From NCBI RefSeq assembly GCF_904848165.1, contig NZ_LR884459.1:1798001-1862000 (forward strand): a DNA stretch of 64,000 bases. The letters are read 5' to 3'. Origin of the DNA: Psychrobacter arenosus (lineage in GTDB: Bacteria; Pseudomonadota; Gammaproteobacteria; Pseudomonadales; Moraxellaceae). The position numbers and the translations under genes were made by a program. Below, piece by piece: positions 34,132 through 43,799 of the stretch (position 1 is its first letter; each line of letters begins with the position of its first letter). The notes beneath the pieces are model-generated. The model ran no database searches and was not told where the DNA came from. It saw only the letters and a program-made list of their open reading frames with translations.

Positions 34132-35571
34132 ATGACCGCTTACCCTAACAAAGCCATTACCTCATTTAAAGCCTACGACATCCGCGGTGAGCTGGGCGTC
34201 AATCTGGATGAAGATATCGCCTATCGCATTGGCCGCGCTTTTGCACAAATTTTGCTGCAACAGCGTGCCGATCACGACGTTAATGAGGAGCTGACCCGAG
34301 CTATCGTCATAGGCTGTGATATCCGTGACTCCAGTGAGTCCTTAAAGACAGCGACGACCCAAGGAATTTTAGACGCCGGCGTTGATGTTATCGATTTGGG
34401 CATGGCGGGCACAGAAGAGGTCTATTTTGCCACCAGTCATTACCAAGCTTTGGGCGGTATAGAAGTAACGGCTAGTCATAATCCTATTAACTACAATGGC
34501 TTAAAGTTAGTCCGTGAAGGCTCGCGCCCTATCAGTAGTGATACGGGCCTTGCCGATATCCAACAATTGGCCCAGTCTGGTGCCTTTAATACCGTGACTA
34601 CCCTAGGTAATCTGCTGAATAAAACCGATAAGACCGCTTATATTGACCATTTAATGAGCTTTATCGACACTAGCAATTTACAACCGCTCACTATCGTCAT
34701 TAACTCGGGCAATGGCAGTGCGGGACCCGTGGTTGATTTATTGGAGCAACGTCTAATAGCCGCTAATGCGCCTATCACCATGATTAAATTGCATCATGAG
34801 CCCGATGGCAGTTTCCCTAATGGCATTCCTAACCCGATGATTTATGAGAATCGCCGTTCGACCCAACAAGCGGTCTTAGCGAATAAAGCCGATTTGGGCA
34901 TTGCTTTTGATGGCGACTTTGACCGTTGTTTCTTATTTGATGCGGCAGGCGAGTTTGTCGAGGGCAGTTATATTGTGGGCATGCTCGCGCAAGCTTTTCT
35001 ACAAAAGCACCCGCAAGAGACCATTGTGTATGATCCTCGGGTGATTTATAACACTGAAGCTATCGTGGCAGAAGCCGGTGCCAAAGCGCAAATTAGTAAA
35101 TCTGGGCACTCATTTATTAAACAAGTGATGCGTGAGTCTGGCGCTATCTACGGTGGTGAGATGTCGGCGCACCATTACTTCCGTGATTTCTTCTACTGCG
35201 ATAGTGGCATGATTCCGTGGCTATTAACCATTGAATTATTATCGACCACCGGTAAATCCTTAACGCAATTAGTCAACGAGCGTATCGCCGCTTATCCTAG
35301 TTCAGGAGAAATGAACTTTAAATTAACCGATGTAGACGCAAAAGCCATCATCGAGCGTATCGAGCATCAGTACCAGCATGCCAACCCCAATAAGGATTTG
35401 CTCGATGGCTTAAGTTTGGATTTTGGCGAGTGGCGCTTTAACCTACGCACTTCTAATACCGAACCACTGATTCGGTTAAATATCGAAACTCAGGGAGATG
35501 AAGCCTTGCTCAAAGATAAAATGGGTGAGATTCAAGAATGGTTAGAAGGTCAAGGTGCGGTGCTAGCTTAA
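34132..35571 (+). CDS. Phosphomannomutase/phosphoglucomutase
   Basis: A 479-residue alpha-D-phosphohexomutase interconverting hexose-6- and hexose-1-phosphates for GDP-mannose or UDP-glucose supply. The four domains are marked by KAYDIRGELG, the phosphoserine loop TASHNPINYNGLKLV, the metal loop FDGDFDRCF, GGEMSAHHYFRDF (sugar binding) and RTSNTEPLIRLN (phosphate binding). A GTG at 34123 could add three residues. The ATG at 34132 is preferred since AAGTG lies just ahead, but the difference is minor. Called manB, algC or pgm in relatives. Confidence 0.92.
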   Translation: MTAYPNKAITSFKAYDIRGELGVNLDEDIAYRIGRAFAQILLQQRADHDVNEELTRAIVIGCDIRDSSESLKTATTQGILDAGVDVIDLGMAGTEEVYFATSHYQALGGIEVTASHNPINYNGLKLVREGSRPISSDTGLADIQQLAQSGAFNTVTTLGNLLNKTDKTAYIDHLMSFIDTSNLQPLTIVINSGNGSAGPVVDLLEQRLIAANAPITMIKLHHEPDGSFPNGIPNPMIYENRRSTQQAVLANKADLGIAFDGDFDRCFLFDAAGEFVEGSYIVGMLAQAFLQKHPQETIVYDPRVIYNTEAIVAEAGAKAQISKSGHSFIKQVMRESGAIYGGEMSAHHYFRDFFYCDSGMIPWLLTIELLSTTGKSLTQLVNERIAAYPSSGEMNFKLTDVDAKAIIERIEHQYQHANPNKDLLDGLSLDFGEWRFNLRTSNTEPLIRLNIETQGDEALLKDKMGEIQEWLEGQGAVLA

Positions 35572-35630
35572 AGGTTAAATTTCGCAGAACCTGCAAGCTT
35601 TTATAATTATTAGTTTTTGCAAATCGTCAT

Positions 35631-35670
35631 AAAAAAAAGAGCCCTATTCTATATGGAACTGGGCTCTTTT
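35631..35670. terminator. Bidirectional terminator between the phosphohexomutase and the Ugd-like gene
   Basis: AAAAGAGCCC (35635-35644) pairs with GGGCTCTTTT (35661-35670) around a 16-nt loop, preceded by extra A residues. It serves both convergent genes. Confidence 0.85.
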
Positions 35671-35749
35671 CTTGCTTCATTATCGGTATCTAATAACTTT
35701 CATTTCGAAAGATTTGCTAGAGTTAATAGCTATGATAGTGTTAACCGAC

Positions 35750-37126
35750 CTATTTACCTCGACCAATGCCAACATAATCGCCACTTAATGCCGCTATCTG
35801 TAGTTTGCTTAAGGCATTCTGCGCATCAAATATAGGTAAGGCAACCTCGTTAATAGCACTTACCGGGACTTGCTGATACGCTGACCATACTAGAATAAAC
35901 AGGGCTTGTGCTTGTTGTAAATTGACTGCCGGCTGCGCAATAAACTGTAACAGCGGCTGCTCAGGATAGAGGCGTGCCAGCTCAGCTTCGGCTTCGCTAG
36001 CGTATACTTGGGTAGTAATGCCGTAAGACCATAGCAGATTCAACAATGGATGAATCGCTGATGATGACGTCCGCCCTGAGCCTTCTTTATAGCTTGCGCC
36101 CCAAATACTGACCGTCTTACATTCGATTTTACCGTCAAAATACTGCCAAAACTTACGGAATATCAGCTCTTTTTGATCGTCATTAATTTGATCGACCGCA
36201 TGCATTAAGCGGTTTTCTTTGCTAGCATCACCTAAGGTTTGCTGTAGCGCGGTTATCTCTGCTGGCAAGGTCTGCCCGCCAAACCCCCAGCCTGCCTTCA
36301 AATAGCTTTTGCCAATACGCTCATCCAGACCCATAATCGTGGCGACTTCCGTAATATCCACCCCTTGATGATCGGCAAGCCTTGACCATTCATTCATAAA
36401 ACTTACTCGGGTCGCGAGCATATTCATAATGGCACTGCGCGCAAACTCTGTGGTCGCAATATCGGTAATAAAGGTCTGTTTAGCTTGCGCCATTAGCGGC
36501 TGTAATAGAGCCAGTTTATGGCTAGAGTCCGCCGTCTTCTCCCCCATTAACCAGAGCGTTGGCGACAGCATAGAGGCGTAAGAATGGCCATCTTGCAAGA
36601 ATACGAAGGGCACATAGTACACCCAAGCGCGCTGACACTGTGCGGCCAAAGTAGCAAAGGTGCCTAACGCCTCAATTCCACTTAATACTAGCGGCACCTG
36701 CGTCGATAGCGCACTCTCATTTAACTGACTGATCCATAGATCTTGCGTACCCAACTGCTGGCGCCAACTCGCTGGCAACTCAGGATAAAACAGCCAATAT
36801 AGCGCAGCCTGTGTCTGGTTTGGTTTACCGTTATCTTCAGCCCCATTGACCGCTGCTGAAGTAAGGGTCAGTAACTCACTGGCATCTGCAGGTACTGGAT
36901 AAACCACAATTTGCTGCTCACTTTGGTATAACTGCCATAAAGCTTGCAATTGGTATTCAAATTTATAAGTAGCCAACGTCTCTTGTAGCGCCTCTTCATC
37001 GGCATATAAGTGGACGGTTTGCGCGAGACTTGCCAACACGGTAGCGGTGGTGACAGCGTCAATAGAATGACCAACAATGACACAAACTTTAGGCGCCATG
37101 GCTTGCGAAGTAAGGTGAGCAGACAT
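35750..37126 (-). CDS. Ugd-like protein lacking the catalytic cysteine (probable pseudo-enzyme)
   Basis: A 458-residue protein with the overall plan of nucleotide-sugar dehydrogenases. The middle dimer helix region TEFARSAIMNMLATRVSFMNEWSRLAD and EVATIMGLDERIGKSYLKAG is recognisable, and the C-terminal half has VSIWGASYKEGSGRTSSSA. The active-site segment, normally GFGGxCxPKD, reads GFGGQTLPAE: Cys is Thr (about residue 286), and the Lys-Asp is replaced. The N-terminal Gly-rich NAD loop is also eroded (VIVGHSIDAVT). The frame is intact with AAGGA 9 bases before the ATG, so it is expressed rather than decaying. It lies downstream of pgi in the galU-pgi transcript. Possibly regulatory or structural. 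Confidence 0.8.
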   Translation of the reverse strand: MSAHLTSQAMAPKVCVIVGHSIDAVTTATVLASLAQTVHLYADEEALQETLATYKFEYQLQALWQLYQSEQQIVVYPVPADASELLTLTSAAVNGAEDNGKPNQTQAALYWLFYPELPASWRQQLGTQDLWISQLNESALSTQVPLVLSGIEALGTFATLAAQCQRAWVYYVPFVFLQDGHSYASMLSPTLWLMGEKTADSSHKLALLQPLMAQAKQTFITDIATTEFARSAIMNMLATRVSFMNEWSRLADHQGVDITEVATIMGLDERIGKSYLKAGWGFGGQTLPAEITALQQTLGDASKENRLMHAVDQINDDQKELIFRKFWQYFDGKIECKTVSIWGASYKEGSGRTSSSAIHPLLNLLWSYGITTQVYASEAEAELARLYPEQPLLQFIAQPAVNLQQAQALFILVWSAYQQVPVSAINEVALPIFDAQNALSKLQIAALSGDYVGIGRGK

Positions 37127-37241
37127 AGGGTGGCGTCCTTGTGAGTATTTCCACTAATGATTTTTTAAGCAATAATTTTTTGGCTAATCGTTTTTTATAG
37201 GCGACTATAGCGATACAGATTTTCAGCAGTATAAAAGCCAC

Positions 37242-38960
37242 TTAAAAAGCGTCAGCAGCCTTGATATGGCGCAATAAAGCTTGAGTAGACGCATCAAACT
37301 GCACGGCAGGGCCATCAGCCTCTGAGTCTTTAGCTTTATCATGCAGGGCATTCAATTCAGCAAACACATCATTGGCGACTTGCTTACCCATCTCGACGCC
37401 CCATTGGTCAAAAGGATTGATGTCCCAAATACTCGCCATCACATAGACTTTATGTTCGTACAGCGCAATTAGGGCACCGAAGCTGGCTGGCGTGAGCTCA
37501 TCTAACAGCATGGTTGTCGAAGGTTGATTGCCACGATAACGCTTAAACTTATCCAAATCACACACCACGGCATCTTCTGCGGCAGCGACGGCATGATTGC
37601 CAAAAGCTAAGACCCGACTTTGTGCTAAGCAATTAGCCAGAGACAAATCATGCTGATAGCGCAATTCATCTCCATGCTCGTCTTCTAAATAATGCTGCAC
37701 GCAAGCGATAAAATCACAGGAGACCCGTTGCGTCCCTTGGTGTAATAACTGATAGAAAGCATGTTGGGCATTGGACCCAATCTCGCCCCATAATACGGGA
37801 GAGGTGGCATAGTGAATGATCTCGCCTGCCCGCGTTACTGACTTGCCATTACTCTCCATCTCCAACTGCGTTAAATAGCTGGGCAGATAGCAAAGCCTGC
37901 CATCATAGGGCAGTACCGTATGGGCGTTAATATGTAAAAAGGTACTGTTCCAGACCCCAATAAGACCTAATAATACCGGTAAATTAGCGCCAAAGTCAGC
38001 TGTGCGAAAATGCTCATCCATCGCATGGGCCCCGGCCAGCAACTCATAAAACTGTGCCATACCGATACGAATCGCTACTGCCAATCCGATCGCTGACCAC
38101 ATCGAAAACCGCCCACCGACCCAGTCCCATAACGGTAACTGATGCTCAGGATGAATGCCCCAAGCCGTCACTTTCTCTAAATTGGCAGATATTCCAATAA
38201 AATGGCGATGTAGTACGGCTTCACGACTGGCTTTAGTGGTTAATAACCAAGCTAGAGCGGTCTTGGCATTCGATAGCGTATCGATAGTACCAAACGACTT
38301 CGACGAGACGATAAATAGCGTGGTCTCTGGGTTTAATTGCGCCAATAAGCCACCGAGCTGGGTGCCATCCATATTAGAGACGAAATGGACACGAATATCA
38401 CTATCCGCCCACTCATCTAAAGCCGTGGCTGCCATCAAGGGCCCTAAATCCGAACCCCCTACCCCAATATTCACCACATCGGTGATAGCTTTACCAGAGA
38501 AGCCGCGCCAGATGCCATTACGAATCCGCTCTACTAAATATTCAGCACGCTCAAGACTGCCGTGAATCTGGGCAACGACTTCCTGCTGATCTACCACTAA
38601 CTTAGCAGATTTAGGCAAGCGTAACGCTGTATGCAAGGCGGCACGCTGCTCACTAATATTGACCTTTTCACCAGCAAACAAGGCCTGTATCTTTTCTATT
38701 AATTGGCTTTGTTGGGCTAATTCAAGCAGGGCGTCTTTAACTTCAGCATCTAAACACTGCTTAGAATAATCAAAATAGATACCTTCTGCAGCGGTACTAA
38801 AGGTCTGCGCACGCTCAGTATCTTTGGTAAACAAATCTGCCAAGGACCAATGCTGCTGACCTAAAGTCTCTAAGGTCTGCCAAGCCGGTAGGTTATTGGG
38901 CAACAATGGGCGTGATTTGGATACTTCGCTCATCAACGTCGCGGAATTAGCAGTCGTCAT
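37242..38960 (-). CDS. pgi: Glucose-6-phosphate isomerase
   Basis: A 572-residue enzyme interconverting glucose-6-P and fructose-6-P. Signature motifs are NIGVGGSDLGPLMA, FVSNMDGTQLGGLL, FIVSSKSFGTIDTL (phosphate loop), the family signature around LPLWDWVGGRFSMWSAIG, and the C-terminal PFDQWGVEMGKQVAND. Its ATG overlaps the galU stop by one base (TAATG), so translation is probably coupled. Within this cluster it feeds hexose phosphates into nucleotide-sugar synthesis. Confidence 0.96.
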   Translation of the reverse strand: MTTANSATLMSEVSKSRPLLPNNLPAWQTLETLGQQHWSLADLFTKDTERAQTFSTAAEGIYFDYSKQCLDAEVKDALLELAQQSQLIEKIQALFAGEKVNISEQRAALHTALRLPKSAKLVVDQQEVVAQIHGSLERAEYLVERIRNGIWRGFSGKAITDVVNIGVGGSDLGPLMAATALDEWADSDIRVHFVSNMDGTQLGGLLAQLNPETTLFIVSSKSFGTIDTLSNAKTALAWLLTTKASREAVLHRHFIGISANLEKVTAWGIHPEHQLPLWDWVGGRFSMWSAIGLAVAIRIGMAQFYELLAGAHAMDEHFRTADFGANLPVLLGLIGVWNSTFLHINAHTVLPYDGRLCYLPSYLTQLEMESNGKSVTRAGEIIHYATSPVLWGEIGSNAQHAFYQLLHQGTQRVSCDFIACVQHYLEDEHGDELRYQHDLSLANCLAQSRVLAFGNHAVAAAEDAVVCDLDKFKRYRGNQPSTTMLLDELTPASFGALIALYEHKVYVMASIWDINPFDQWGVEMGKQVANDVFAELNALHDKAKDSEADGPAVQFDASTQALLRHIKAADAF

Positions 38961-39880
38961 TATGCTGAAGTCTCGTCAGCGAGCTGGCGCTCAGCGAAAT
39001 AGATAAAGGCGCGCATATAACTGGTCATATCACCGGCGTCAAAACTGTCACCGCGCATCGTAGCCACATTCACACCTTCAGTGCTAATCAAAGCATCAAT
39101 AGCATCAGTAAGCTGGATCTCGCCACCCACTGAAGGTTTAGTTTCAGCTAAATAATCAAAAATACGGTTACTAAAGACATAACGGCCAACCACCGCTAAT
39201 TTAGAAGGCGCATCCGCTAAATTAGGTTTTTCGACAAAGCCGGCTACCGCAAAACTTGCGTTGCTATCGGCTTGAACTTGGCTTAAATCTTCTGCCGCTT
39301 TGAGCTTAGCAACACCATACTTGTGCACATCACTATCCGCCACTTCGTCGACTAAGATTTGCGAATGGTTAGAGGTGGCAAACTCATCTATCATAAACGC
39401 TAAATTATCTTGGCTCATATCGGTGGTAAACGGATTAAGCACTACATCAGGCAGTAAGACCGCAAAACTGTGCTCACCAATGATAGGACGCGCTGCCAAT
39501 ACGGCATGGCCTAGCCCTAGTGGCTTACCTTGACGAATCATTGAGATACTTACGTCTTCGGGTAACCAATTCAGACTATCGGCTAATTCGTCTTTACCCT
39601 TTTGGCGCAGCTGCGTATCCAGCTCAGCATTGAGATCAAAGTAGTTTTCAATGGCGCTTTTTTGCGCATGGCCAACCAGCACGATATGCTTAATACCGGC
39701 GGCAATGGCTTCTTCAATGACATAATGAATGGCAGGACGGTTGCCTAGCGGCAGCAATTCTTTAGGCACGGCTTTAGAGAGTGGCAACATGCGGGTGCCG
39801 AAGCCGGCTACTGGGATTACGGCGTGGGTAACGCTACTTTGAGAGTTATTCTCTTGGGTATTATTATTGATTATAGTCAT
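38960..39880 (-). CDS. galU: UTP-glucose-1-phosphate uridylyltransferase GalU
   Basis: A 306-residue nucleotidyltransferase making UDP-glucose from UTP and glucose-1-P. It has VIPVAGFGTRMLPLSKAVPK (nucleotide loop), LPLGNRPAIHYVIEEAIAAG, VLLPDVVLNP and FVEKPNLADAPS. The ATG at 39880 gives a normal length; an upstream in-frame TTG at 39895 is possible but lacks a ribosome site. First gene of galU-pgi-(ugd-like), divergent from the KpsC-like gene. Confidence 0.95.
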   Translation of the reverse strand: MTIINNNTQENNSQSSVTHAVIPVAGFGTRMLPLSKAVPKELLPLGNRPAIHYVIEEAIAAGIKHIVLVGHAQKSAIENYFDLNAELDTQLRQKGKDELADSLNWLPEDVSISMIRQGKPLGLGHAVLAARPIIGEHSFAVLLPDVVLNPFTTDMSQDNLAFMIDEFATSNHSQILVDEVADSDVHKYGVAKLKAAEDLSQVQADSNASFAVAGFVEKPNLADAPSKLAVVGRYVFSNRIFDYLAETKPSVGGEIQLTDAIDALISTEGVNVATMRGDSFDAGDMTSYMRAFIYFAERQLADETSA

Positions 39881-39981
39881 AGTAGATGAATTCAATAAAA
39901 AGAATTGTTTTAGTATATAAAGGGAAGTTAGCGTATCATAGTTTTATTTTTTCACTGTTCTATATATGAAAAAATCTATCT

Positions 39982-41826
<1,845 letters not shown>

Positions 41827-41849
41827 CTAAGTGTTGTTTCATAATACTA

Positions 41850-42845
41850 TTAACTGATGCCCGCATGTACTAAGTCACGAAGAGCAAGAACACCAACTAA
41901 ACGACTGTCATCCATGACTAGTAGTTGGTTGACTTTTTTATTACGCATAATATTTAAAGCATCTGCAGCCATAGTTTCTGGACTAGTAGTAATTGGATTC
42001 TGCTTCATGACACTAGAAATAGGTTTATTCATATCCTGACCTTGAGTCAATAGCCTTCTAATGTCTCCGTCAGTTAAAATCCCCCATTTTCCTTCTTCAG
42101 AAAACACAGCTGTCATACCCAAACGCTTTTCTGTAATCTCGAATAAGGCATCTATAATACTAGTATCACCACTAACTAAAGGAATATTAGCATCAGACTT
42201 CATCAAATCTGCTACTGTAGTTAAAAGCTTTTTACCTAAAGAACCAGCCGGATGCGATAGAGCAAAATCTTCTGACTTAAATCCTCTGGCCTCTAGCAAC
42301 GCAATGGCTAAAGCATCTCCAAGTACCATAGTAGCCGTAGTACTAGAAGTCGGTGCTAGACCCATAGGACATGCCTCTTCGAACTCACCTAACGTTAAAG
42401 TGACATCTGCTTCTTCAGCCAATCTACCAGATAAATTCTTAGTAATACTTATTAAAGGTAAATCTAATTTTTTAATAACAGGTAAGAGAACGTTTATCTC
42501 ATCACTATTTCCAGAGTTAGAAATAGCTAAAACTACATCCCCTTTAACTATCATACCTAAGTCGCCATGACCCGCCTCGCCGGGATGGACAAAAAATGCA
42601 GGAGTACCTGTAGATGCCATGGTAGCAGCAATTTTACGACCTACTAGTCCGGACTTCCCCATTCCAGTTATAATGAGTCGGCCTTTGCAATTTAGGATAG
42701 TTTGGCAGGCCTGGTCAAAATTTATATCTAATTGCTGATAGAGAGTAATTAGAGCTTTAATCTCAATTAAAACTGATTTACATCCAGCTCTCAAATAATT
42801 TAGCTGAAATAATTCAGAATTACCCGTAATATTATAAGTTTTCAT
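41850..42845 (-). CDS. kdsD: Arabinose-5-phosphate isomerase KdsD/KpsF
   Basis: A 331-residue isomerase producing arabinose-5-P for Kdo synthesis. The SIS domain (about 50-185) has TGMGKSGLVGRKIAATMAST, FFVHPGEAGHGDLGM, ISNSGNSDE and LAPTSSTTATMVLGDALA. It is followed by a linker ALSHPAGSLGKKLLT and two CBS domains (about 215-331). The ATG overlaps the acyltransferase stop (ATGA), so the two are translationally coupled. KpsF of E. coli group 2 capsule loci is the direct parallel. Confidence 0.95.
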   Translation of the reverse strand: MKTYNITGNSELFQLNYLRAGCKSVLIEIKALITLYQQLDINFDQACQTILNCKGRLIITGMGKSGLVGRKIAATMASTGTPAFFVHPGEAGHGDLGMIVKGDVVLAISNSGNSDEINVLLPVIKKLDLPLISITKNLSGRLAEEADVTLTLGEFEEACPMGLAPTSSTTATMVLGDALAIALLEARGFKSEDFALSHPAGSLGKKLLTTVADLMKSDANIPLVSGDTSIIDALFEITEKRLGMTAVFSEEGKWGILTDGDIRRLLTQGQDMNKPISSVMKQNPITTSPETMAADALNIMRNKKVNQLLVMDDSRLVGVLALRDLVHAGIS

Positions 42846-43573
42846 TCATATAATTCCTGCATTTTCATCACACTTTGACCTAATAAAATATTCCTATCAT
42901 CTTTGGTTTTAAAATAATATGGAGTTGATTTTATATTTTGGTGAACAGAATTATCTCTTATCCACGGTTCAGAAAATGCTAAATTAGTCCTCTCCCAAAC
43001 TGTATTCTTTTTAACGACTTTAGCAGGAGACCCCACTGCAACACAATTATTCGGAATAAAACCCTTTACCAATGACAAACAACCGATAGTGGTTCCTGAA
43101 CCAATACAAGAACCTGCTAAAACTATAGAGTTTTCAGCAATCCATACATGAGCTCCAATAATTACGTCTCTAGATTTATTAACCCTTTCTCCACTTTCAA
43201 CATCGAAAATGCCATGACCATCTTCTGATCTAATCATAACATTATGAGCAAACATGTTATCTTCACCTACTACAACCTTCGTATGTTCAGCAGTAAATAT
43301 TTGTATAGAAGTAGTTGAAGTAGTCCAATCTCCAATGTAGACTTTTGATTTGTAACCTGCTCTCACTCTTCCCCTAACTCTTACACCTTTACCAATAACT
43401 ATCAATCCATGGTTTGATGGAAACTGAAACAATATATCACTAATTCGGGCGTCTTCATGAATCACCAGTAAATTATCGGTTCCCGAAAATTCGCATCTAA
43501 CATTCTTAAGAGAGCTAGGAGCAACTATCTTGTTACCGTTCTTAGAAAAGTTACTATCAACATTGAATATCAT
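42842..43573 (-). CDS. Hexapeptide-repeat acyltransferase
   Basis: A 243-residue left-handed beta-helix protein. Imperfect hexapeptides run through GLIVIGKGVRVRGRVRAGYK and IVLAGSCIGSGTTIGCLSLV, ending in the usual FIPNNCVAVGSPAKVVKKN. A conserved-type His sits in RSEDGHGIFD. Such enzymes O- or N-acetylate sugars of capsules and LPS, and position here suggests glycan O-acetylation. The acceptor is unknown. It overlaps kdsD by 4 bp and follows the large glycosyltransferase after 226 A+T-rich bp without a gene. Confidence 0.85.
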   Translation of the reverse strand: MIFNVDSNFSKNGNKIVAPSSLKNVRCEFSGTDNLLVIHEDARISDILFQFPSNHGLIVIGKGVRVRGRVRAGYKSKVYIGDWTTSTTSIQIFTAEHTKVVVGEDNMFAHNVMIRSEDGHGIFDVESGERVNKSRDVIIGAHVWIAENSIVLAGSCIGSGTTIGCLSLVKGFIPNNCVAVGSPAKVVKKNTVWERTNLAFSEPWIRDNSVHQNIKSTPYYFKTKDDRNILLGQSVMKMQELYE

Positions 43574-43799
43574 TTTAAAAATACCTAAATTTAAAATATA
43601 GCAAGTAGAATCCTCTGTTGCGACCTCTTATGAAAATTCGGCTAACTCATACTATTATTTCTATATATCCTTAATAAATAAACATAGTATTATTAATTCG
43701 AAAAAATTCAGTTTAAGACTTTGAATAACTTCAAAAAACATTTTATCATGATTTCTTACCATTTCATTCATAAGAATTTAAACAGAGTAAATAAAAAAT

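Noticed and set aside
42061..42570. Plus-strand frame of 169 codons opposite kdsD
   Set aside because: Antisense shadow within a complete SIS/CBS gene; no independent evidence.
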